A stretch of 64,000 bases of DNA from Gossypium raimondii (lineage: Eukaryota; Streptophyta; Magnoliopsida; Malvales; Malvaceae). This document shows positions 1 to 11,140 of this stretch, piece by piece. The stretch covers positions 1,550,001-1,614,000 of the forward strand of contig NC_068567.1 of NCBI RefSeq assembly GCF_025698545.1, read 5' to 3'. The notes under the pieces were generated by a model, which saw only the letters and a list, made by a program, of their open reading frames with translations, had not been told where the DNA came from and made no database searches. Positions within the stretch are counted from its first letter, which is position 1. Each line of letters starts with the position of its first letter. The translations under genes were made by a program, and so were the position numbers.

Positions 1-2593
1 AGTTCAGGGATACTTCGACTTCGAGTCGATGAGACAGTAGGTGTCAAATTATTACTTCGGATAAATTCGATGAGGTACTGGGTACCAATTTACTTCGGCA
101 TGGCCGATGAGACACTGGGTGTCAACTTATTGTTTCGAATTATCCGATGAGGCACTGGGTGTGTTTTGGTTGGATCCATGTATCTGTCCAAGTCCGTGTC
201 AGGTTAATAGGGGTTATTGAATAAAATTGTAACAACCCTATACTTGATCTAATCTACTGACCCAGTATAAGGCTATTACATTTGGTGCTAAAACGGTTAT
301 AGCTAGATATTGTTTAATTAAAACATTTATACATAGCATTTTAACTTACCAACCATATTTGCAAACATACATATAGTTTTACTAATTCATTTCATATATA
401 TACCAAAATGCGTAAAGTACCTAAAAATAGATAGAAGTTCAAGAGCTTACATTTTAGTTCCTAACACATGGAAGCATAACTGACTGTCTATGTACATGCC
501 ATTTTAATTCAAAATATGGTACCTACTTTTGAAGCTCTTGAGGATGTGATGAGATGAGAGATCTTTTATCCTGACTTTATCTCTTCGAGTCAAACTATAC
601 CTACGCGTTAAAATTAAATGCGTTAAGCCGGTGAAGGCTTAGTAAGCACTACAAGAATAAAAAGATAAATAAATCTAAACAAAATATTTCAAACTCATTC
701 TGTTATTACATATTTACGTACGTATAAGCTTCATAAAACTTACCTTAGCATATTAATGACTCGCTTTTATCCACAAATCATAATCTTAGCCCAAAGTAGA
801 TTTTTATAGAACACACCGGATATACGGAACAAATACAGAGGTGCATTATTATGCACTAATGAACAGAGAGCACTAAAGTGCTATACAGAGAGCACAGATG
901 TGCTAAACAGAGAGCACTGACGTGCTAATAATCAGAGAGCACCAACGTGCTAATAATCAGAGAGCACCAACGTGCTAATAATCAGAGAGCGCGCTAAAGT
1001 TCCTTAATGGCATGCCATTAATATCCTGGTAGTTCTAAATTCCATCTACTTGGGCATTAAAACTAAATCTCATTCATTTAAATACTTTATAGAATTATTT
1101 CAACAAAAAGATTTCTCATTTCTCCATCATTACAATTTAGTGCACATTTCACAATTCACAATTATCACACCATTTTCACATATATATACTTTTGTCACAA
1201 CATTTACTTAATGTTCAAACAATATACCTCCTTATATTTTCCATCTATAATTTTCTTTACAAATTTCATAGTTCCATAATCTTTTATTTTACTTTATTTT
1301 ATTTTATTTCTAAATAATTCTAAACTATAATATAGGCATTTAAAATAAATAATTTCTACAAAAAATAATCTTGTAGTACTTACAACAAAAGGTTGAGATG
1401 ATGTCTTCCTTCACTCCTTAGCCTTCTCTTTTCCTTTTCTTCAATTAGGTCCTTTCCTTTCTTTTCTTTCTCTTCAATTTCATATAAAACACATAACATT
1501 TATATATTAGAAAAACAATCAAATAACTTACCTATATTATTTAATAAAATAAACATATATGATATAATAATTTCATAATTTCTTACCTTAGCTAATATTT
1601 CAATTTAATTCATAACTAAAATTATTTCTATTTCTATCACAATCTATACCTTATTTTTACTTAAATTCTACTTACAACTTGACTTAACTCTCAAATTTTC
1701 ACTAATAACCCTTAATTTCGAATTTCTTACAATTTTACATTAAACTTATAACTTATTTCTCAATTTAATCCTTTTCCCAATCCTAGTTTTAATTTCCTTC
1801 AATTCAATCTCTAATTCATCCACTAATTCAATATAAACTACATAAAAAATTTCTACTAACTTTCAAAATTTCAACATATACCTAATAGTATTTTGATCTA
1901 GAATCATAAAAACTCGAAAATTTCAAGAAAAGACTTAATTTGACTTACCAATTTGAAATTGAACCTTAAAAACCCTAATTTTCTTCTGTACTTTTTCTTT
2001 CTTTCTTTCTCCCTGTTTCTCCCCTGTTCCGTTTCAAATTCTATTCTGTTTCTTTCTTTTCATTTCATTTCTTTTGTTTTATATATAATAATAATATAAT
2101 ATAACAACTTACTTATTAATTAAATAACATAATATATAATATATATTTTAAATTAAGAAAATATCTTAGATATTTCATTCATTATGCCGCCTCAATTTTT
2201 GAAAAAGGCATAATTCCTATTTGGTCCTTTTAACTTTCTTTAATTTATAATTAAACTTTCACACTTATCTCAATCTAATCCCTTTTCCTAATTTCTTCCA
2301 ATTACATCAAATTCTCCTAGTCAAAACATGATTAGACATTAACTAACTTCGTAAATATTTATTATAAATATTTACGAATCGATTTACGGAACGAAGTCCG
2401 AAAATGCATTTTTTATTTAATCTATTTAAATAAATTTTACCATATAATCAATAAAATTTTATTATCAAAATTTTCATGCAACCTTCCTATCATAATATAG
2501 ACCATACCACAATATTAAAATAAATTTTCTTTCTAGCTCGGTTTTGTGGTTACTGAAACCACTATTCTAATTTACTGAAAATGGGTCATTACA
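1..2593 (+). mobile_element. Gypsy-type LTR, 5' part cut off by the window edge
   Basis: Non-coding sequence ending in GGGTCATTACA at 2593. This is the reverse complement of the TGTAATGACCC that opens the complete LTR at 12864-15742, so this copy lies in the opposite orientation. Shared landmarks are the short GGCACTGGGTGTC / GGTACTGGGTACC palindromic units at 20-165 and long pyrimidine-rich stretches at 1390-2060. No gag or pol reading frame follows the LTR end, so a solo LTR is likely, but the left end is outside the window. Confidence 0.75.
841..995. repeat. array of seven short palindromes inside the LTR
   Basis: Palindromes recur roughly every 22-25 bp: GTGCATTATTATGCAC (841-856), AGCACTAAAGTGCT (869), AGCACAGATGTGCT (891), AGCACTGACGTGCT (913), AGCACCAACGTGCT (938 and 963) and AGCGCGCT (988). 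The arms are conserved while the central four bases vary, and the spacers carry CAGAG or AATCAGAG. Confidence 0.85.
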
Positions 2594-2919
2594 AAAATAG
2601 TGTTATGATTGATATTGAGTGGTGATTTGAAATATGGTTAGAGACACATGATTTGTGTATTTATGAATTGAATATGAATGAATAATATTGTTGTTCAAAT
2701 GATTGTGTTCATATTGTGAAAAGCTATCTCGGGTGGCAAATGATTAAAAATTGAATGTGTTATAAATACCTTATTTATGAATTGTATAATTCTATGACTA
2801 TAGTTATTGTTTGTTATATTATTTTACTTTTAAGCATTCGGATTATAGAAATACCACTGAGTTTATACTCAGTGTATGGTTTATTTTCAGTGCGCAGGTT
2901 AGGTTAAAGTCAGATACAT
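2594..2919 (-). mobile_element. truncated LTR fragment, same Gypsy-type family, opposite orientation
   Basis: The stretch around 2850-2910 (ACCACTGAGT, ACTCAGTGTATGG, AGTGCGCAGGTTAGG) matches the part of the complete LTR near 14750-14810. It reads in the same direction as that copy and therefore opposite to the LTR at 1-2593. It passes abruptly into Copia reverse transcriptase sequence at about 2920. Boundaries are approximate. Confidence 0.6.
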
Positions 2920-4140
2920 CAACTCTATGTAAAGTTAGCTTTCCTAAATGGTTTTCTTGAAGAAGAGATTTATGTCGAACAGCTTGAAAGTTTCAAAGTT
3001 GTTGGTGAAGAGGACAAAGTGGACAAACTGAAAAAGGCCTTGTATGGCTTGAAACAAACACCAAAAGCCTGGTATGACAGAATCGATAGCTACCTAGCTA
3101 GCTTGGGGTTCGAGAGAAGCATCAGTGAACCAACCCTGTATGTGAAGAAGAAAGGCAATAAAACACAGCTCATAGTGTCCCTGTATGTTGATGACCCACT
3201 GGTGACAGGAGAAAGTTAAGAAATGCTGGCTGATTTCAAAGGCAAAATTGAGAAAAAGTTTGAGATGTTTGGTTTGGGACAAATATCCTACTTCCTTGGC
3301 ATGGAAGTGTCTCAAACTCAGCAAGGGATCTTCTTAAGTCAAAAGGCATTTGCCTTGAAGATTTTGAACAAATTCTCTATGTTGAATTGCAAGGCAACAA
3401 GCACACCAGTTGTAGTTGGAGAAAATCTGTCAAGCCAAGCTGATTTTGAGAAGGTTTGTGAATCAATCTATAGGAGTTTGATTGGATGCCAACTTTATTT
3501 GACTACCACCAGACCAGACATTATATTTGTTGTAAGTTTGCTGTCTTGATTCATGCATTGCTGCGATGTGAAGCATTTCTAAGCTGTAAAAAAAGTTCTT
3601 AGGTACATCAAAGGTACACTAAGCTTTGGAATGATGTTCACCAAGGCTGAAAGCATGAAGCTGCTTGGATATGCTGATAGTGATTAGGCTGGATCGTTAG
3701 ATGATATGAACAGCACCTTTGGGTATCTGTTTACCTTTGGTTCAGCTATTTTTTGTTGGAGTTCAAAGAAGCAAACTATTGTTGCTCAATCAACAGCTGA
3801 AGTAAAGTATGTAGCAGCTGCTAGTACTATTAACCAAGCCATTTGGCTAAGAAAAATCATGGCAGATTTGAATATACACCAAAAGGAAGCAATAGAGATC
3901 AAATGTGATAATGAGTCTGCCGTTGCAATTGCAAAGAATCCAGTGTTCCATAGAAGAACAAAGCACTTCAAAATTAAGTTTCATTTTGTTAGGGAAATGG
4001 AACAAGCTCAATAAGTGAAACTGATTCATTGCAGTTCTGATGATCAACTTGTTGATATCCTGACAAAACCCCTTAGTGTGTCGAGGTTTGAGCATTTGAG
4101 AGTCAAATTCGGAGTTTGCAGCATGCAAGCCAAGGAGGAG
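2920..4140 (+). pseudogene. decayed Copia pol: reverse transcriptase and RNase H
   Basis: One frame reads from an RT core ([13 protein letters not shown]), through [15 protein letters not shown] and the YVDD active-site motif, to the RNase H region (IVAQSTAEVKY, KCDNESAVAIAKNP, RTKHFKI) and a C-terminal DILTKPL. It carries five in-frame stops (3217, 3547, about 3580, 3685, 4012) but no frameshift. Everything upstream (gag, protease, integrase, 5' LTR) is absent. A purine-rich tract, CAAGGAGGAG, lies directly before the LTR at 4141. The protein differs clearly from the Copia pol at 9503-11140, so it is a second Copia lineage. Confidence 0.9.
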
Positions 4141-4519
4141 TGTTTTGTTAGTTTGATTTGAATTAACTAAGTTGTCAATGTACTTGATGTAATTAGGTAA
4201 TGTTTGAGCTGATAAATCAACTTTGCAAAGTGTACAAGTTAAGTTTAACAAGTTTCAATGTACTTAGTGGTAGTAGGTAGTGTTTAGGTGATCATTTTTT
4301 TGCTTCTCTTGACCAACTTATGTTTGGTATATGTATTGGCATTATGCCATTTTTCATATATATGAAAATTCATCAAAGAATTTATCATCCAATGCTCTCA
4401 TAATTCATTGCTTTTCTTTAGTTCTTTAAGCTCAATTTTGTTTTGTTTGCACAGCAAGCATCGAGCCTTCTAGCTCAAGAAATTGCTTGTTTCATTCATC
4501 CTTGTTCTTTGTTCCAACA
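4141..4519 (+). mobile_element. 3' LTR of the decayed Copia element
   Basis: Starts TGTTTTGTTAG immediately after the polypurine tract and ends TTCCAACA, giving canonical TG...CA ends and 379 bp. The base after it belongs to a DC1-gene first exon, so this end marks the insertion point. No second LTR is present in the window. Confidence 0.75.
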
Positions 4520-4613
4520 AGCAGTCAGCCACTCCACTTTTATTGTTGATTAGCTGCTCTTCATCCAACAGTAACAATGGATGGTGGTGCCCATAATTCT
4601 TTGACTCCTCCAT
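4520..4613 (-). pseudogene. 5' fragment of a DC1-domain gene, cut off by the Copia insertion
   Basis: Read on the minus strand from ATG at 4613, the frame gives MEESKNYGHHHPLLL then DEEQLINNKSGVADC before the Copia LTR begins. This aligns with the start of the DC1 gene at 29410 (MEESNNYGHQHPLLL ... QLINYGSGVADC), one codon shorter. The sequence just upstream of the ATG is also similar to that gene. It is the N-terminus of a further member of the DC1 array. The remainder would lie left of the Copia debris, outside the window, or is deleted. Confidence 0.85.
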
Positions 4614-5697
4614 TTCTCCTTCCTCTCTGTCTCTTTCCAAGTAGCAAAAGATTAAAATGAAACCCCAAAAGCAAAAACAAGGTAGGATAGCTTAATGGTG
4701 GCATCAGGGTATGGTTTCAAATAAACTTGAAAGGGTCAGCTATATAGAATCAAGAAATTCAACATCATTGATGCACCATCTTCTATTATTTATTTATTTT
4801 TATAATAATACACTAGCTGACTTGTGATTAAACCTTTTTCTTAGTTCTCTAACCAAATCTTATCTTTGGCTTTGACTGCATCCATGCAGGAAAGAGTAAT
4901 AGATCTTTATCCCTATATTTATTTCAATTTCTATATATTATCTCATATTTTCCAATTCAAATAATAATAACAATCGCAAATTGATAGAATAACAACGCTT
5001 TGATTTCATTAAAAAAGGTAATTGTCAAGCTTCCTCTCACCATTTACTTCTACAATAAGCAACAACAACAATAATATTATGTTGACTGTTGAAACTTAAC
5101 TATAATAATTTTATTAAAATTGAGTTGCATATATCATTACCAACGACAAATTAAATGGTTTAATTTCATGGATAAACTATAAAATTGCTCACTTATTTAA
5201 GTAATGATCATTGAACTTTGACAAATTTTTATGATGACTAATATTATCAATTAATTACATTATCGCCACTCACTCGTTAATTAGTCCTTATATATTTTTT
5301 ATTTTTTAACTTTTTTTTGGGTAAAATTGTGACTTCAATCTTTTCTTACTCATTAATATTTGATGATTCTTTGGATATAAAATCATCTCTTACTATTATT
5401 TTAATGTCCTTTTAAGAAAAAATCATTATTTGGCATTTAGAATAATATACAATCAATTAAAGTAAATTAATCTGTAATAATTTCTTTATTCTAATAAGTA
5501 GAAGAAATTAACATAGGTGAAGAGAACAATACCATCACTATCGATGGGCTCCAGTAAATCTGTAATAGTTTCTTTATTCTAATAATAGAAGAAATTAACA
5601 AAAGGCAATGATTTACCTTGGTTGGAATGCTAAAGGATTGGGGCGTCCTCCAACATTACGTTATCATGAAAATCAAATCAATAAGTATTCGTTATAA
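4614..5697. other. gene-free stretch
   Basis: AT-rich intergenic sequence with no supported gene. About 60 bases after the DC1 start codon still resemble the DC1 5' flank. A short plus-strand stretch at 5608-5650 translates as YLGWNAKGLGRPP, resembling the start of a plant LINE endonuclease (WNxRGLG), but is too short to call. Confidence 0.5.
5469..5600. repeat. 44-45 bp direct repeat, two copies
   Basis: 5469-5513 and 5557-5600 are near identical (AATCTGTAATA[A/G]TTTC ... GAAGAAATTAACA), differing by a substitution and a 1 bp indel. A 43 bp spacer separates them. Confidence 0.85.
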
Positions 5698-6860
5698 TTT
5701 TTTTAGTTCAATCAATTGATTACAAGTAAAATGGAGTAATAAAAATTTCAGCTCATGTCTGATCGACAGAGCTGCAAAAAACAGCAGTACAACCTACAAA
5801 GAAAAATAACAGCTAGCAGACTGCACTAACACAAATCACCAAGAAACAACAGATTACCAATAAGCATTAAAAAAGTGATTCCTGGACAGTCCAGCGTTTG
5901 CCAATGAATTAGCCAAACTTTATCTCCACCAAATGCCGTAATCCTCTTTCAATATCCGCAAATAATTTTCTTATCGACCATGGTCGTAAACGTCTATACT
6001 TCAGCCAATCATAAACATTAGTCAATTCAAACTCTACAATCAGAGGAACATTTACCTTCCGCATTAAAATCAATAAAAATGAGCCGAGACCACTCCCTTT
6101 TCGTCCCTCAACACCCCTCCACAGCCCACAACCTCCTCCACAACTACTCAAGCCATGTTAAATTTCAACCAACCCGTAGGAGGAGAATCCCAAACACAAT
6201 CCCTATCTCTCCCCAATTTTCTACCCAACCTGCAATCCTTAGGTCCCCACCAATCAACCTCTGGAAAAACACAATCATCATGTACCAATCTAGCCCACAT
6301 CAATGATCTCATTTTTTATTGAAAGATTAAAGAATCAATTGTAGCCATCGACCTTTCAGACACCTTCTCGTTTCGAGCTAGCCATACTATCCAACACGAA
6401 GCCGCAATTACCAATAACCATAGACTCTTTTGAATACCTGTCAACTTCACACTCCAACACACAGAACAGAATTCATCAACATTTGTCACATCCTTCCAAA
6501 CTAAATCTCACCAGCTAAAAATGCGAGACCAGAAGCTTTTGATAAACGAACATTCAAAAAACAAATGGTTAGTCTTTTCCGAAAATCAATCACACCATCG
6601 GTAGCCCCTGTTTGATGAATCAATTTGTATCCCACGACTTATCAAAAAATCTTTTGTTGGAATGCGATTAATCGCCAACATCCACAAGAAGTTACGCACC
6701 CTTGGAGGAGCTTCCAGACTCCAAATTCTATCAAATGGGAATCCAACAGCTTCCATTCCACCATAAGCCAGCAATTGCGACAACTTTTTAACTGAGAATA
6801 CCCCTCCCTTGTCGTGAATCCACACTATACGATCCTCTACCTCATGTTGCTTATATGGAA
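5698..6860 (-). pseudogene. 5'-truncated LINE: ORF2 C-terminus (zf-RVT and RNase H-like)
   Basis: On the minus strand, 6850-6586 gives IVWIHDKGGVFSVKKLSQLL ... IWSLEAPPRVRNFLWML ... PTKDFLISRG, the linker before the reverse-transcriptase zinc-binding (zf-RVT) domain of plant LINEs. It continues with HLFFECSFIKSFW and WIVWLARNEK around 6550-6380. An RNase H-like segment follows at 6151-5909 (VNVPLIVEFELTNVYDWLK, RPWSIRKLFADIE). Stops and frame changes interrupt it. The 3' tail runs down to about 5700, where the minus strand reads AAAAAAATTATAAC. The RT core and endonuclease are missing, as expected after incomplete reverse transcription. Confidence 0.8.
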
Positions 6861-8212
6861 ACCTTTCACTTTGGTCAAGTTTTATGTTATTAATAAAAAA
6901 TGTCTTGTATGTTTATTTGTACGATGAACATTCAGTTCTTCACAAACGCAAGGTGGTATCTGTGCTCTTTTCAAACAATCCATGTATTTTCAAATCTTAG
7001 AATGATTGTCTTGTAAATTAGAATAGTTAAATTCGTAATTGTTCAATTCATTCTAATACTAGTGATGAACTGCATGGCTTGTTTATGTCATACTTTTTCT
7101 TTATGTGGTGTGAATGTGTGATCTAACTTAAATGAACCTCACTGAGGTGAGTTTTTTAGTTAGAAGTAGATCTCTCTCATTCTTAATGTTGTCGTTAAGT
7201 TGAATATTGGGCGCTGAGCTATAGGGTTATTTATCAGTTAGAGAAATAATTTTAAATGACTCATCTCTTGATTACCAAACAGGCTAGGAGAGATTGGTTA
7301 CCCGACACTGAGTTAGCAACTAGAACTAATTTACCAAAGGTGTTTAAAATACCTTTGGGCCGATAATCGAATTCAAAAATCAAACAGGGATTTACCTTTG
7401 ACTAGAACTTTTTCTCATCGATTTTTCCAAAACTTTTAATTTTTATTTTTTTTCCATTTAAGTTTTCAATTTAAATTTAATTGTTTAATTTAATTTCAGT
7501 TTTCTATTTCATAAATAAATCCCTTTCTAATTTATTTTAATTGTTTTTGCTTGAAGAAATAAATTTATTATCAATATCTGTGGATACAATCCTATTTGTA
7601 GCTTCTATTAATTACTATTTCTCTCGACTACAGTTAATTGTTGGTTTATTACTGCTGGTTTGAGCTGTAGTGAAATTATGTACTAGCGTGGATGACCATT
7701 CTCTGCTTTGCAATTTTGTTTCTGGTTTTCATATTCTACCATATAATATATCATTTGTACTGAACAAAATAAAACTAATCTTTCAATTTTTTTCCAATCA
7801 TTTATTTGCCCATTTGGAGCGGTAATCATTTTAGTGTTTTTGAATTTGAAAGAGGTGCACAGAAGCTTAAGGGTCAGGTTTTGAGACCATCAGAAGATCA
7901 AACGAAGAACCGAGGCAAAGCGTAGCTGAAAATGAAGAGTTTAGAGCCTTGGCACAACAATTTGACACCCCTGCCTCATCCACCGCCCCAGCACAAGAAA
8001 GGAGTTACCTACGTTGGCACCCCAACTTCGAATCGCCTCGTTTTGACTTGAAGTTCCACGTTGTGGTCGTGTTCCAAGAGCATTTTGGTCTTTTATGGGT
8101 TTTATGACCTAAATCAAGTTTCTGTAGCCAAATTTAGGTTGAAAAGATATTATAAACACTCTGATTGGAGAGGGAGTTAGGACTTTTGACCGTTTAGTAT
8201 GACATGTGATTA
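6861..8212. other. gene-free stretch
   Basis: No gene recognised. 7648-7796 is a diverged copy of DC1 gene flank (separate entry). 7860-8100 is GC-richer than its surroundings and holds short open frames that match no family I know. Confidence 0.45.
7648..7796. repeat. diverged copy of the 3' flank of the DC1 gene (mate at 17062-17197)
   Basis: Both copies share, in order, ATTACTG(CTG)GTTTGAGCTG, GTGAAATT, GATGACC, TCTGCTTTGCA / TCGGCTTTGCA, CCATATAATATAT / CCCTATAATATAT and AAACTAATC(T/C)TTCAATTTT. The mate lies about 0.7 kb beyond the stop codon of the large DC1 gene, so this copy is a relic of another duplicated DC1 unit whose gene is gone. Confidence 0.7.
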
Positions 8213-8500
8213 TATAGTCTCTTTTCAATTATTTGATGATATTTCAACAAATTTTTCCATGTCATTGACACATAATTTTGGTAATTTTTTTCAGTTTAAA
8301 CTCTGAACTTTGAAACCAAATCTCGAACCATTAACTATGAGGTTTGAGATTTAGGGTTCGGAGTTCGAGGCTCAAGTTTAGAGTTCGAGGTTTGAGTTCA
8401 GGGTTTGAGGTTCAAGATAAAAAATTACCATGATTATTATGTATCAATGACATGAAAAAAAAATACTGACATGTCATTAAATAATTAGAAAGGGATTATG
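8213..8500. mobile_element. foldback MITE-like element
   Basis: The left end, TATAGTCTCTTTTCAATTAT, is inverted at the right end (CATTAAATAATTAGAAAGGGATTATG). Inner arms also pair (CATGTCATTGACACATAAT against ATTATGTATCAATGACATG). The middle is a degenerate run of GGTTCGAGGTTCGAG-like units. A second member, itself interrupted, lies at 42385-43250. Confidence 0.7.
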
Positions 8501-8870
8501 GATGATGTTATAGGAAGGGTCATAAAATAATTTGTTATGACATGCAAATTATTTTGTTTGATACAATTTTTTTATTGCTTTAATATATGGTATGAGTTGT
8601 TTGAATAGAAATTAATATTTTTTTTTAATTTTTAATTTATTTTACAGTTTACTATAGAAGAGGATTAACCAAATTTGCGTATATGACTATCTTAATAGGT
8701 AATTTACCATAGGAAAGTTGGATATACATTTGAATGTATCATCAAATAGAAAAGAGGTTTAACAAGTTCACATTCTCAGAGAAGAGGAGTAAGGAAATTA
8801 CATACAAGATTGCAATATGAGAGAGTAAAAAAGAGATGCGAATATAGCCAAAACAATAGGTGAGGGGAAT

Positions 8871-9409
8871 TGTTGCGCGGAAGCGTGTAAAAGAGTAAAA
8901 TTATTGTACTAAAAAATCATACTAAGTTCAATTCCCAGGAAAGAGGGGTGGATCACGAGGATCGCTTAAGTACCAGATCTTTCCTAGCCAGAATATCCCT
9001 CTATCGTAATTTAATAGCACAATAAATCACTACAATCACACTCACAAAATATGCAAAATAAACAATAAAGAACACAACAATTTAACGAGGTTCAGCAAAT
9101 TTTGCCTACGTCCTCGGGCACTATCAAATATATTTCACTCTAAAATACAAGTGAAAGTTTACAAATAGGGAGAGAGAACAATTGCCTTAAGTAGAGAATG
9201 GAAAGTGTGGGATGTTTGAAATGAGAAATAATTAGGCCTATTTATAGTTGAAGCTCAAGGATCAACTTGCAAAGTCCCTATACAATTAGGGACCAAAAAT
9301 TGCAATTATTCCATGCCAAATTTCAAACCAAATTATTAGTGCCTTAATTTGTAGGATTTTTGGTGCCCACCAATATCTTTGACTTTTCAAAGATGGATGG
9401 CTTAGGATA
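8871..9409 (-). mobile_element. 3' LTR of the Copia element
   Basis: 539 bp on the plus strand from TGTTGCGCGG to CTTAGGATA. It matches 16441-16961 with about a dozen scattered substitutions, mostly transitions, and one 17 bp indel (GGTGCCCACC region near 9361). The polypurine tract directly adjoins its inner edge. Confidence 0.9.
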
Positions 9410-9420
9410 ATCTCCACCTT
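9410..9420 (-). other. polypurine tract
   Basis: Minus strand AAGGTGGAGAT immediately upstream of the 3' LTR. This is the plus-strand primer typical of Copia elements (AGGTGGAGAT), and it fixes the LTR edge at 9409. Confidence 0.85.
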
Positions 9421-9502
9421 GAAGATTCTATTAGGATAATCTTATCTTCACACAATTCTTTCTGCCTTTGACAACAATACTTGATAGCGCCTTCTTCAAC
9501 TG

Positions 9503-11140
9503 TTAAACTTGCAGAATATTGATCAAGTTCAAACAATGTTCGAACTTGATTGTTGTTACCACCTTGGTCATCATATCTGCGGGATTATCTGCAGTCTTAA
9601 TCTTCTGAAGATGAATTTTCCCCTCATTAATAATTTCCCGCACAAAATGGAATCGTACGTCGAAATGCTTTGTACGTGCATGATAGACTTGATTCTTTGC
9701 TAAATGAATAGCACTTTGAATATCACAATACACATTAATATGCTCCTGAACCAATCCCAAGGTTTTAACCACACCTTGTAACCAAATAGCTTCCTTTACA
9801 GCCTCTGTTACAGCCATGTATTCGGCTTCTGTAGTTGACAACGCAACTGTAGACTGTAGTGTAGACTTCCAACTTATTGGTCCTCCAGCAAGTGTAAACA
9901 CATAACCGGTGGTTGATCTTCGTTTGTCCAAATCACCGGCATAGTCAGAATCAACGTACCCAATAACACCTTTACCAAGTGTAGTATCCTGCTTGAACAG
10001 TAATCCAACATCCACGGTCTTCAAAATATACCGTAGAATCCATTTCACAGCTTGCCAATGTCCTTTTCCAGGATTATACATATACCTGCTCACTATACTA
10101 ACTGCCTGTGAAATGTCGGGTCTTGTACACACCATTGCATACATCAAGCTACCTACTGCATTAGCATACGGAACTTGTAACATGTGTTCTTGTTCCGTAT
10201 TCGTCGAAGGAGATAGTTGTGCAGAAAGCTTAAAATGAGAAGCCAACGGGGTACTTACAGATTTGGTCTGCTCGTTCATGCCAAACTGCTGTAGTACTTT
10301 CTTCAAATACTGCTTCTGAGACAAGCTAACTCTGTCATGAGCTCTATCTCTACATATTTCCATGCCAAGAATCTTCTTAGCTTCACCTAGATCTTTCATT
10401 TCAAACTCGAGATTGAGTTGAGTCTTCAATCTTTCAATCTCAACTTTGCTCTTAGATGCTATCAGCATATCATCAACATATAAGAGCAAGTATATGAAAG
10501 TTCCTACTTGTAGCTTCTGAAAATACACGCAATGATCAAATTTACTTCTTGTGTACCTTTGCCCTTTCATGAACTGATCAAATCGCTTGTACCACTGCCT
10601 CGGAGATTGTTTCAATCCATAAAGCGACTTCGTCAGTTTGCAAACCCAATTTTCTTTATCAGCAACCTTGAATCCATCAGGCCGAGTTATATAGATTTCC
10701 TCTTCCAAATCACCGTGTAAAAAAGTTGTCTTCACATCAAGCTGAACTAGTTCAAGGTCATATTGCGCAACCAAGGCTAGCAAAATTCGAATAGATGAAT
10801 GCTTCACAACTGGAGAAAACACTTCATTGTAGTCTATTCCTTCTTTCTGAGCGTAACCCTTTGCTACCAATCTAGCCTTGTATCGAATTTCATTTTTACC
10901 AGGAAATTCTTCCTTCTTTGCATATACCCATTTGCATCCAATTGCCTTCTTTCCCTTGGGCAGTGTCACCAACTCCCAAGTCTTATTTTTATGAAGAGAC
11001 TGCATTTCTTCATTCATAGCTTGCTTCCACTTTACACCATCAGGGTTACTTATTGCTTCTGTGTAAGTAGAAGGAACATCATCATCTGTAATTGGAAGTG
11101 CATAGGCCACCATATCATCAAAGCGAGCAGGCTTACGCAT
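9503..11140 (-). pseudogene. Copia pol C-terminal half: RT and RNase H (open frame, 545 codons)
   Basis: The open frame holds the RT domain (MNEEMQSLHKNKTWELV, GCKWVYAKK, YKARLVAKGY, QLDVKTTFLHG, KSLYGLKQSPRQWYK, LLYVDDMLIA with the catalytic YVDD) and RNase H (GYVDSDYAGDLDKRRSTTGY, STTEAEYMA, CDIQSAIHLAKN, RTKHFDVRFHF), ending DMMTKV. It is open because no stop has yet fallen here. It joins the upstream pol in frame except for a TAG at about 11178-11180 (CAG to TAG). It is not an independent gene, because the full polyprotein is broken upstream. Confidence 0.92.

Noticed and set aside
841-995. Possible CRISPR-like array
   Set aside because: The units are short palindromes with 8-11 bp spacers inside a plant LTR, not repeats with unique spacers.
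5608-5650. LINE endonuclease start (WNAKGLGRPP) as a twin-priming inversion of the LINE
   Set aside because: An inverted 5' part should lie at the high-coordinate end of this minus-strand LINE, and the match is only about 13 residues.
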